Below, one piece after another: positions 1 to 5,105 of a stretch of 5,105 bases of DNA. The DNA comes from Halothiobacillus neapolitanus (GTDB lineage: Bacteria; Pseudomonadota; Gammaproteobacteria; Halothiobacillales; Halothiobacillaceae), in contig DYLI01000031.1 in NCBI GenBank assembly GCA_020722165.1, forward strand, positions 1 to 5,105. Reading direction: 5' to 3'. The position numbers were made by a program, and so were the translations under genes. The notes beneath the pieces are model-generated. The model made no database searches. It saw nothing but the letters and a program-made list of their open reading frames with translations, and was not told the DNA's origin. How positions within the stretch are numbered: the first letter of the stretch is position 1; each line of letters begins with the position of its first letter.

Positions 1-45
1 CTCAAGCTGTGCCAACAAGGCTTGCGTTTCAGTGGAGCCTGGCAT
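1..45 (-). CDS. possible 5' end of a gene downstream of thiD, partial
   Basis: On the minus strand an ATG at 45-43 opens a frame that stays open to the window edge for 15 codons (begins MPGSTETQALLAQLE). A GGAG sequence at 58-55 lies 9 nt before the ATG, an acceptable ribosome binding position. The frame overlaps the last 17 nt of thiD, a spacing typical of translationally coupled genes in one operon. Fifteen residues are too few to assign a family. In pseudomonads thiE commonly follows this type of thiD, so thiE is the natural guess, but nothing in these residues proves it. It could also be a chance open frame. Confidence 0.35.
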   Translation of the reverse strand, partial: MPGSTETQALLAQLE

Positions 46-877
46 AGTTCACGTCTCCATCGTCCAGCATGTCGTCATCTTCACTATTGCCCCAAAACAG
101 GCGGTTCGGCAGCATTTGCCCGCGCCCTAGGCGGTAGGCCTGTTCGAGGGTTTGCCATGTGTAATCTTGCGCTTGTTCAATCGCGGTAAGCGGTTCGTTG
201 CCATGCGCCATCAGCCCGGCAATCGCCGAAGCCAGAGTGCAGCCGGAGCCGTGATAGCTTTCCGCCAAGCGCGGCCATGAATAGGTTTCGAGCAGGCGAT
301 GACCACCGAAGAGCAGATTTTCCACTTCGTCGGTCGGCTCATGCGTGCCGGTAATCAGCACATAGTCGCTACCCATTTCCAGTAATGACAAGGCGCATGC
401 GTGCAAATTATCCGCACCCAACGCCAAGCGACGTGCTTCTTGGCTATTGGGGGTCAGAATCGTGGTTTGCGGCACGAGTAATTCACGCATGGCGGCAATC
501 AGTTCATCACCGGCGACATCCTTACCGCCGCCCGCACGCAACACGGGGTCAAGCACCACGGGAATCTGTGGTAAATCTCGTAACAGGCTATGAATCGCCT
601 CGATCATGCCCACACTGCCCAGCATGCCGATTTTGACAGCGGCAATCGGCATGTCTTCAATCAATGCACGCGCCTGTTCAATCACCCATAGCGGATCGAC
701 CGTGCGCACATCCAAGACATTGCGCGTATTTTGCACCGTCAACACGGTAGCAATCGGCGCGGCATGGCAACCCTGACTGACAATGGCCTCGATATCCGCC
801 GACAAGCCCGCGCCGCCAGTCGGGTCGAGACCCGCAAACACCAACACCACGGGGGGGGGCTGAATTTCCTGCATCAT
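29..877 (-). CDS. thiD: ThiD, hydroxymethylpyrimidine / phosphomethylpyrimidine kinase
   Basis: This cytoplasmic ribokinase-fold enzyme phosphorylates 4-amino-5-hydroxymethyl-2-methylpyrimidine and then its monophosphate, giving the pyrophosphate that ThiE joins to the thiazole to make thiamine phosphate. The 282-residue protein has the family's glycine-rich start AGLDPTGGAGLSAD (residues 15-28), KIGMLGS (82-88), LDPVLRAGGG (109-118), the TPNxxEA motif (142-148) and the C-terminal anion-hole motif GSGCTLAS (210-217) with the catalytic-type Cys213. Its wording (CHAAP after the first motif, SYHGSGCT) matches the Pseudomonas branch rather than E. coli ThiD. The frame continues upstream to an ATG at 934, but I start it at 877 because AGAGGA lies 8 nt before that codon and the 19 extra residues are not conserved. 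An ATG follows immediately at 874. Codons 7-9 are CCC CCC CCC, making a nine-C run. The gene is divergent from the SMR gene and may be co-transcribed with the frame that overlaps its stop. No TPP riboswitch is visible in the 92-nt leader region. Confidence 0.93.
   Translation of the reverse strand: MMQEIQPPPVVLVFAGLDPTGGAGLSADIEAIVSQGCHAAPIATVLTVQNTRNVLDVRTVDPLWVIEQARALIEDMPIAAVKIGMLGSVGMIEAIHSLLRDLPQIPVVLDPVLRAGGGKDVAGDELIAAMRELLVPQTTILTPNSQEARRLALGADNLHACALSLLEMGSDYVLITGTHEPTDEVENLLFGGHRLLETYSWPRLAESYHGSGCTLASAIAGLMAHGNEPLTAIEQAQDYTWQTLEQAYRLGRGQMLPNRLFWGNSEDDDMLDDGDVNYARLH
851..859. repeat. nine-base G/C homopolymer inside the thiD 5' end
   Basis: Nine consecutive G on the plus strand (nine C in thiD sense) encode three prolines, residues 7-9 of ThiD, just before the first conserved strand. 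Any gain or loss that is not a multiple of three would frameshift the gene within its first ten codons. As written the reading frame is intact. Confidence 0.9.
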
Positions 878-885
878 GCTGAACG

Positions 886-891
886 TCCTCT
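886..891 (-). promoter_or_regulatory. thiD ribosome binding site
   Basis: The minus strand reads AGAGGA, 8 nt before the ATG at 877-875. This decides the start against the upstream ATG at 934, which has no comparable purine stretch in front of it. Confidence 0.75.
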
Positions 892-905
892 CTGTGTATT
901 CTCGA

Positions 906-934
906 AGGATAGACACCTGCCCGAAGACACGCAA
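906..934 (-). promoter_or_regulatory. candidate sigma-70 promoter for thiD
   Basis: On the minus strand TTGCGT (934-929) and TATCCT (911-906) are separated by exactly 17 nt. They match the -35 consensus at 3 of 6 and the -10 consensus at 4 of 6 positions. Transcription would begin near 899, shortly before the AGAGGA site, giving a leader of roughly 20 nt. The match is modest and rests on spacing and location. Confidence 0.3.
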
Positions 935-958
935 TCATGCGCCACGACCTATGTAAAC

Positions 959-962
959 AGGA
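959..962 (+). promoter_or_regulatory. SMR gene ribosome binding site
   Basis: AGGA lies 7 nt before the ATG at 970. It supports that start over the in-frame ATG at 937, which would add 11 polar residues before the first membrane helix. Confidence 0.7.
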
Positions 963-969
963 AGCAGGT

Positions 970-1287
970 ATGGCTTGGTTCTATCTATTGATTGCCGGGT
1001 TTTTTGAAATCGGCTGGCCGATAGGCTACAAACTCACCGCCCAGCCCGACCTGCGTTGGATGGGCTGGAGCATTGCTCTCGCCTCACTGACCTTGAGTGC
1101 TGCTTTCCTCTGGCTCGCCCAGCGCGACATTCCGATCGGCACCGCCTACGCGATATGGACGGGAATCGGTGCGGCGGGCACGTTTCTGGTCGGCGTGTAC
1201 TTCTTTAACGAACCCGCCAGCCTGATGCGCTATTTTGGCGTGATTCTGATTGTATCCGGCGCGATCATGCTGAAACTTGCATCTTAA
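970..1287 (+). CDS. SMR-family transporter, Gdx/SugE-like (guanidinium or small-cation exporter)
   Basis: This is a 105-residue inner-membrane protein with four predicted helices (about 3-22, 31-50, 57-78 and 85-103), the usual length for the small multidrug resistance family, whose members work as dual-topology dimers coupled to proton import. Glu13 in helix 1 is the family's essential proton/substrate carboxylate. Trp16, Ser43, Tyr60, Trp63 and the helix-3 signature IPIGTAYAIWTGIGAAG (54-70) match the Gdx/SugE subgroup that exports guanidinium (one residue later than in Gdx-Clo after helix 1), not the EmrE subgroup with its WSGVG. Gly15 and Pro17 flanking Trp16 differ from well-studied Gdx proteins, so the substrate is open: guanidinium, quaternary ammonium compounds or another small cation. 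The gene starts 92 bp from the divergent thiD start and its last 23 bp overlap the end of the convergent cca. I see no guanidine riboswitch upstream. The family call is firm; the substrate is inferred. Confidence 0.9.
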   Translation: MAWFYLLIAGFFEIGWPIGYKLTAQPDLRWMGWSIALASLTLSAAFLWLAQRDIPIGTAYAIWTGIGAAGTFLVGVYFFNEPASLMRYFGVILIVSGAIMLKLAS

Positions 1288-2500
1288 AGCCGCTTTCGGT
1301 CAAAGCCTGCAAACGCGCCCGTGCCAAAGCCTGCCCCAAAGCTGCACCGCTCAAGCCTTTTGCCAATAGCGGCTGCACCGCCACGGCTTTAATCGCCGCC
1401 AACGCCCTCCGCATCACCTCGGCCTGTGGGTAAGCGCAATCCTCAAAACCTAAGCGCCCGCGTGCATCCGCCTCGCACACCCGCAAAAATTGCTCAAAAC
1501 GCTGCGGACGACGCAGGGCATCCAGCGCCTCCAGCACCTTTAATACCGTGGCCGGGCGCATTTCCAACACCTTGTGTGTATGCCCATGCCAGCGCGCACT
1601 CATCACCGCCAGATCACGAAACTCCTGCGGCCAACGCAAACGTTCAGCCAGTGGCTCAAGCAAACGTGCGCCGCGCTCCTCATGACCATAATGATGCGGC
1701 CATTCTTCCGGCGGAGTTGTCCCCTTGCCAACATCGTGCAGCAACGCCGCCCAACGTGTCGGTACATCCGCCCCTAGGCGCACCGCCTGCTGCAACACCA
1801 TTAAACTATGCACACCGCTATCAATTTCCGGGTGATATTTCGCGGGCTGCGGTACACCAAAGAGCGCATCCAACTCCGGCAACAGGCGTTTGAGCGCGCC
1901 GACCTCGCGCAGCACCTCAAAAAAACGTGCTGGATGCTCGGTGGACAATGCCTTCACAGTCTCCTGCCACACCCGCTCCGGCACCAGAGCATCCACTTCA
2001 CCGTTTTCGACCATTGTGCGCATCAAATCCAGCGTTGCATCGGCCACACAAAATCCCAAGCCGGCAAAACGCGCCGCAAAACGTGCGACCCGCAAAATAC
2101 GCACCGGATCCTCCACAAACGCCGGCGACACATGGCGCAACACCCGTGCTTCAATATCAGCCCGCCCACCATACGGATCGACTAGGCGACCATCCTCGGC
2201 CTGCGCGATGGCATTGATGGTCAAATCCCGCCGCGCCAGATCCTCGTCCAAGGTCACGTCAGGCGAGGCGTGCATCACAAAACCATGATAGCCGGGCGCA
2301 GATTTACGCTCAGTACGTGCCAGCGCATATTCCTCGCGGGTTTGCGGGTGCAAAAAAACCGGAAAATCCTTCCCCACCTGCTGAAATCCCTGTGCCAACA
2401 TGGCTTCAACCGAAGAACCCACCACCACGAAATCGCGCTCATATACCGGCAACCCCAGTAAGACATCACGCACCGCACCGCCAACTAAATATGTCTTCAC
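1265..2500 (-). CDS. cca: CCA tRNA nucleotidyltransferase (multifunctional Cca with HD domain)
   Basis: Cca adds or repairs the 3'-terminal CCA of tRNAs from CTP and ATP without a nucleic acid template. The 411-residue protein has nearly the length of E. coli Cca (412) and aligns with it throughout. It shows LVGGAVRD (5-12), the metal-site segment ERD (21-23), FPVFLHPQT (46-54), ARTERKS (61-67), RRDLTINA (90-97), the nucleotide-recognition segment with Arg134, Arg137 and Arg140, and a C-terminal HD-type phosphohydrolase domain with LLHDVGKG (253-260; HD at 255-256) and a later WHGH (304-307). In the E. coli family that HD domain gives 2',3'-cyclic phosphodiesterase and phosphatase activities. 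The open frame extends upstream to an ATG at 2659, but those 53 residues include a translated intergenic repeat and are not Cca-like. The GTG at 2500 has AGGGGG 6 nt upstream and gives the family N-terminus. Position 21 is Glu where E. coli has metal-binding Asp21; Asp23 is kept. The gene is divergent from the sigma-54 activator. Confidence 0.95.
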   Translation of the reverse strand: MKTYLVGGAVRDVLLGLPVYERDFVVVGSSVEAMLAQGFQQVGKDFPVFLHPQTREEYALARTERKSAPGYHGFVMHASPDVTLDEDLARRDLTINAIAQAEDGRLVDPYGGRADIEARVLRHVSPAFVEDPVRILRVARFAARFAGLGFCVADATLDLMRTMVENGEVDALVPERVWQETVKALSTEHPARFFEVLREVGALKRLLPELDALFGVPQPAKYHPEIDSGVHSLMVLQQAVRLGADVPTRWAALLHDVGKGTTPPEEWPHHYGHEERGARLLEPLAERLRWPQEFRDLAVMSARWHGHTHKVLEMRPATVLKVLEALDALRRPQRFEQFLRVCEADARGRLGFEDCAYPQAEVMRRALAAIKAVAVQPLLAKGLSGAALGQALARARLQALTESGFKMQVSA

Positions 2501-2506
2501 ACAAAA

Positions 2507-2512
2507 CCCCCT
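2507..2512 (-). promoter_or_regulatory. cca ribosome binding site (supports the GTG start)
   Basis: The minus strand reads AGGGGG followed by 6 nt (TTTTGT) and then GTG at 2500-2498. It is the only purine-rich site that places the start at the conserved KTYLVGG N-terminus. Confidence 0.75.
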
Positions 2513-2523
2513 TGATGCGTGGC

Positions 2524-2539
2524 ATAATTCGCGCATTAT
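2524..2539. promoter_or_regulatory. 16-bp imperfect dyad in the cca / sigma-54 activator divergent region
   Basis: ATAATTCGCGCATTAT is a dyad in which seven of eight base pairs match; the exception is T2529 against C2534. It has ATAAT/ATTAT ends around a CGCG centre and no spacer. It sits 24 bp upstream of the cca GTG and 185 bp upstream of the activator ATG, where an operator could affect cca. Short AT-rich dyads also occur by chance, and no protein can be named. Confidence 0.3.
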
Positions 2540-2581
2540 TGACCCGCCACGATTTAAACCGGAATAGCATATGAGCGCCGC

Positions 2582-2628
2582 TCGTACTGAGCTTGTCGAA
2601 GCACGGCTCTTCGACAAGCTCAGTACGA
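2582..2628. repeat. REP-like element: perfect 20-bp inverted repeat with 7-nt loop
   Basis: The left arm 2582-2601 (TCGTACTGAGCTTGTCGAAG) and right arm 2609-2628 are exact reverse complements around the loop CACGGCT. The core GAGCTTGTCGAAG / CTTCGACAAGCTC resembles a palindromic intergenic repeat that I recall recurring in many proteobacterial genomes, where translations of it give spurious LSLSK peptides, as the upstream extension of the cca frame does here. No other copy lies in this window. It would form a very stable hairpin in RNA of either strand. It lies between divergent genes, so in the activator transcript it would be in the 5' leader. A 10-bp perfect palindrome, ATTCATGAAT, follows at 2633-2642. 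Confidence 0.8.
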
Positions 2629-2724
2629 ATGGATTCATGAATAAATCGTGCCAGAGCAATAGGTTAGCGAATCAGATCAATCGAAGAATTGTCCTGAACG
2701 CAGAAACAAAAACAAGGTAAAGCC

Positions 2725-3693
<969 letters not shown>

Positions 3694-3764
3694 AAACAAG
3701 CCAACAACGCACTGCAACTGTGCAAAAAAACAACGACCCCTTAGATTTTCCGCCCTCAAATGCG

Positions 3765-3770
3765 TATTAT
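3765..3770 (+). promoter_or_regulatory. candidate -10 element for the OmpA-family gene
   Basis: TATTAT matches the sigma-70 -10 consensus at 5 of 6 positions and is preceded by a near-extended TGCG. The best-spaced -35 (TTAGAT, 3741-3746, 18-nt spacer) is poor. Transcription would start near 3777, giving a leader of about 65 nt. No GG-N10-GC sigma-54 pair is visible in this gap. Confidence 0.35.
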
Positions 3771-3779
3771 CAAACAGAA

Positions 3780-3803
3780 CAAGTCGTACCAAAATACGAT
3801 TTG
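3780..3803 (+). other. hairpin in the 5' leader of the OmpA-family mRNA
   Basis: CAAGTCGTA (3780-3788) pairs with TACGATTTG (3795-3803) as a 9-bp stem with one G-U pair and a 6-nt loop CCAAAA. If the -10 element at 3765-3770 is used, the stem starts within a few nucleotides of the 5' end. It leaves the ribosome binding site (AGGA 3830-3833) single-stranded. In E. coli ompA, a 5'-terminal hairpin protects the mRNA from decay; a similar role here is inference. Confidence 0.45.
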
Positions 3804-3841
3804 CCCCCTTGCAAACACACCTATGAGATAGGAAGAACCAC

Positions 3842-4504
3842 ATGAAGAACTTCACTGCTCTGAGCACCGGCCTGTTGGCTGCTGCCATTATCGCCTCACC
3901 TGCTTTCGCCGCTGGCGAAGGTTACCCTGGCTGCCTCAAGACTGACACTGACAAGTGCACAGCTTACGTTTACGACAGCATGGGCAAAGTTGTCCGTGAT
4001 GACGTTATGAAGCAATGTGTCCTGAACGGCCACATTCCTTTGGAAGCATCTTCTGCCATCAAAGAATGCAACCCAGAGTTTTTCAAAGAAGTTGCCAAGG
4101 TTGAAGCCCCTGTTGCTCCGACCGTGACTGCCAAAGCCATCACTCTGAGTGCTGACGCGTTCTTCGACTTCGACAAGGACACCTTGAAGAAAGAAGGCAA
4201 AGCCTCGCTTGATAAACTGGCGAAAGACATCAAGATCGACCAAGTCGAGTACATCACCATTGTCGGCCACGCAGACCGTTTCGGTTCTGATAGCTACAAC
4301 CAGAAATTGTCTGAGCGTCGTGCCAACACCGTTGCCAAGTACCTGACCGCGAAGGGCGTTCCTGCCACCAAGATCAAGTCGAGTGGCGCTGGTGAGACTC
4401 AGCCTGTTGTGGAATGCAAAGGCGCGAAGGCTACATCCTCTGTTATCAAGTGCTTGGCACCAAACCGTCGCGCAGTCATCACTGTAGGCGTTTCTTCTAA
4501 GTAA
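3842..4504 (+). CDS. OmpA-family peptidoglycan-binding protein, RmpM-like (no beta-barrel)
   Basis: This 220-residue exported protein has a signal peptide (1-23, SPAFA then A24, signal peptidase I type; no lipobox), a small four-cysteine N-terminal segment (24-81; Cys31, 39, 59, 76), a Pro/Ala/Val linker (about 84-98) and a C-terminal OmpA domain (about 99-217). That domain has FFDFDKDTL (107-115), GHADRFGS (142-149), NQKLSERRA (153-161) and PNRRAVI (207-213). Asp145 and Arg160 align with the residues that hold diaminopimelate in Acinetobacter OmpA, so it should bind peptidoglycan. Cys192 and Cys204 fall where RmpM of Neisseria has its loop cysteines, and the VVRxxxxxxC...EC pattern also recalls RmpM and Bordetella OmpA. 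It therefore probably sits in the periplasm, tethering an outer-membrane partner to the wall; the partner is unknown. AGGA lies 8 nt before the ATG. Arg codons are almost all CGT (5 of 6), unlike cca, suggesting high expression. A terminator follows. Confidence 0.9.
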   Translation: MKNFTALSTGLLAAAIIASPAFAAGEGYPGCLKTDTDKCTAYVYDSMGKVVRDDVMKQCVLNGHIPLEASSAIKECNPEFFKEVAKVEAPVAPTVTAKAITLSADAFFDFDKDTLKKEGKASLDKLAKDIKIDQVEYITIVGHADRFGSDSYNQKLSERRANTVAKYLTAKGVPATKIKSSGAGETQPVVECKGAKATSSVIKCLAPNRRAVITVGVSSK

Positions 4505-4520
4505 TACCTTTCATAAGGTA
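4505..4520 (+). other. small hairpin directly after the OmpA-family stop codon
   Basis: TACCTT (4505-4510) and AAGGTA (4515-4520) are perfect inverted copies around TCAT, starting at the base after the TAA. No U-run follows, so it is not a terminator by itself. It may protect the 3' end or be chance. Confidence 0.3.
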
Positions 4521-4539
4521 AGAACCTAGAGCCTAACTA

Positions 4540-4563
4540 GGGCACCGAATGGTGCCCTTTTTT
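4540..4563 (+). terminator. intrinsic terminator of the OmpA-family gene
   Basis: GGGCACC (4540-4546), loop GAAT and GGTGCCC (4551-4557) form a perfect 7-bp GC-rich stem, extendable by A4539-T4558. Six T (4558-4563) follow at once. This is a textbook rho-independent terminator and ends the transcript 59 bp after the stop codon. Confidence 0.93.
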
Positions 4564-4629
4564 ATTGGTTAGATTTAAGTCCCCTCGGAAATTTGGAGCC
4601 TTAAACCTGGCTAATGGTGTTCTAACGGA

Positions 4630-4677
4630 ACTTGTCTATCACAAGTCTGCTCTGAAAAAAGTATCGAAAAAATACTT
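4630..4677. repeat. two short inverted repeats upstream of the mltF-like gene
   Basis: ACTTGT (4630-4635) and ACAAGT (4641-4646) flank a 5-nt spacer. AAGTAT (4659-4664) and ATACTT (4672-4677) flank a 7-nt A-rich spacer. Both lie in the AT-richer 144-bp gap 4564-4707, which otherwise shows no gene, no tRNA and no convincing promoter. They could be operator or leader structures, but six-base pairs in AT-rich DNA are weak evidence. Confidence 0.25.
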
Positions 4678-4696
4678 CTCCAATTTACTGCACCCT

Positions 4697-4700
4697 AGGA
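4697..4700 (+). promoter_or_regulatory. ribosome binding site for the TTG-started mltF-like gene
   Basis: AGGA (within CTAGGACACC) is 7 nt before the TTG at 4708. The frame's upstream stop TAG is at 4696-4698, so only the few codons after it could serve as a start. No ATG exists in frame until the solute-binding domain is well under way, which leaves TTG as the best choice. Confidence 0.6.
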
Positions 4701-4707
4701 CACCTTA

Positions 4708-5105
4708 TTGATCTCCAAACCAAACAAAACACTTGCGCCTTCCGCCTGTACTTTTGCGCCCTTTGGGGTTCTGGTTTTATTTGTGTTGCCCTTGATCTGG
4801 CTCATCTTCAGCTTCAATAACCCGCCATTGATCTTGTCTGAAGACAAACCGCAACAAGCTGCATCACAACTTGAAACAATTCTTGAAACCGGCGTTTTGC
4901 GTGTCGCCACTCGCCAAGGCTCTTTGACCTATTTCAAAAATGAAGAAGGAGACATCAGCGGGCTGGAGGCTGATCTTTGCAGCCTGTTCGCGGCCAGCTT
5001 AGGCGTTAAACTCAAGTTTGTGCTTGCCGAATCTATCGCAGAAACGCATGAGCTTCTGCGTACCGGTCAAGTGGATATGATCGCCGCCGGGCTCATTCGC
5101 AGCCC
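4708..5105 (+). CDS. mltF: probable membrane-bound lytic murein transglycosylase F (MltF), 5' part only
   Basis: The visible 132 codons encode a short N-terminal tail, one hydrophobic segment (about 18-36, VLVLFVLPLIWLIFSF at its core), a polar linker, and from residue 55 the start of a bacterial solute-binding domain of family 3: LETILETGVLRVATRQG, then SLTYF, GLEADL, FAASLGVKLKF and VDMIAAGL. This follows E. coli MltF in order: a membrane anchor, a G-x-LRV-x-T opening, LTY, GL-x-x-x-L, LGVKLK and AD-LLAAGL. MltF cleaves the glycan strands of peptidoglycan at the outer membrane and carries a C-terminal goose-type lysozyme/SLT catalytic domain. That domain would lie beyond the window, so a periplasmic amino-acid-binding protein or a sensor kinase with the same domain cannot be fully excluded. 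The start is TTG, chosen from the AGGA site and the preceding in-frame stop. It is separated from the OmpA-family gene by a strong terminator and so is probably its own transcription unit. Confidence 0.75.
   Translation, partial: MISKPNKTLAPSACTFAPFGVLVLFVLPLIWLIFSFNNPPLILSEDKPQQAASQLETILETGVLRVATRQGSLTYFKNEEGDISGLEADLCSLFAASLGVKLKFVLAESIAETHELLRTGQVDMIAAGLIRS

Noticed and set aside
878..969. TPP or guanidine riboswitch between thiD and the SMR gene
   Set aside because: No THI-box core is visible on the minus strand. An ACGA at 943-946 recalls a guanidine-II loop, but its flanks do not pair and there is no second hairpin.
1426..2574. Plus-strand open frames opposite cca (up to 155 codons)
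   Set aside because: They lie antisense to the strongly conserved cca, are rich in Pro/His/Ala/Arg as expected from complementing GC-rich codons, and match no family.
2501..2659. ATG-started 53-residue N-terminal extension of Cca
   Set aside because: The extension translates the intergenic REP-like repeat and is absent from the family; GTG at 2500 has a good ribosome binding site.
3709..3735. Terminator after the sigma-54 activator
   Set aside because: GCAC...GTGC is only a 4-bp stem and is followed by A rather than T on the plus strand; on the minus strand the T-run precedes the stem.
3896..4270. Minus-strand frame of 124 codons opposite the OmpA-family gene
   Set aside because: It is a shadow of a clear signal-peptide plus OmpA-domain gene on the other strand.
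4564..4707. tRNA or small RNA gene in the gap before the mltF-like gene
   Set aside because: No T-loop-like GTTCGA sequence, acceptor stem or terminator-closed transcript is visible; only short AT-rich inverted repeats.
4695..4910. Minus-strand 71-codon frame near the right edge
   Set aside because: The opposite strand carries a membrane segment and solute-binding domain that match MltF; the minus frame has no recognisable features.

Overview
The window reads as an ordinary chromosomal stretch from a gammaproteobacterium. The ThiD is of the Pseudomonas type, the CCA-adding enzyme aligns almost end to end (including its HD domain) with the enterobacterial/pseudomonad form, and the partial right-hand gene looks like MltF, a lytic transglycosylase typical of Gammaproteobacteria. 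I cannot fix the genus. A free-living, moderately GC-rich species (for example a Chromatiales/Thiotrichales relative) is a guess. These family assignments come from remembered family sequences, not from a search.

Layout, left to right. (1) The minus strand carries thiD (877 to 29, HMP/HMP-P kinase of thiamine synthesis). Its end overlaps the possible start of another minus-strand gene that leaves the window at base 1. (2) Divergent from thiD, with 92 bp between starts, is a small multidrug resistance (SMR) transporter of the Gdx/SugE type (970-1287, plus). (3) The SMR gene runs tail-to-tail into cca (2500 to 1265, minus, GTG start); the two coding ends overlap by 23 bp with no terminator between them. 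(4) The 224-bp divergent region 2501-2724 holds a 16-bp dyad and a strong REP-like 20-bp inverted repeat. (5) A sigma-54 activator made only of the AAA+ domain and a Fis-type helix-turn-helix (2725-3693) follows, PspF-like in build but with no psp genes in view. (6) A 148-bp leader with a 9-bp hairpin precedes an RmpM-like OmpA-family periplasmic protein (3842-4504), which is closed by a clear intrinsic terminator (4540-4563). (7) After a 144-bp AT-richer gap, a TTG-started gene with one membrane segment and a solute-binding domain (probable mltF) runs off the right edge.

The genes do not form one pathway: thiamine synthesis, small-cation export, tRNA 3'-end maturation, sigma-54 transcription control and envelope/peptidoglycan functions sit side by side. 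The only plausible thematic pair is the OmpA-family protein and the MltF-like enzyme, both acting on peptidoglycan but separated by a terminator. I see no CRISPR array, transposase, tRNA or rRNA gene, defence island or phage module. The most notable points are a nine-C tract just inside thiD, the hairpin in the OmpA-family mRNA leader, the REP-like repeat, the sensorless sigma-54 activator, and a right-hand gene easily missed because it begins with TTG.
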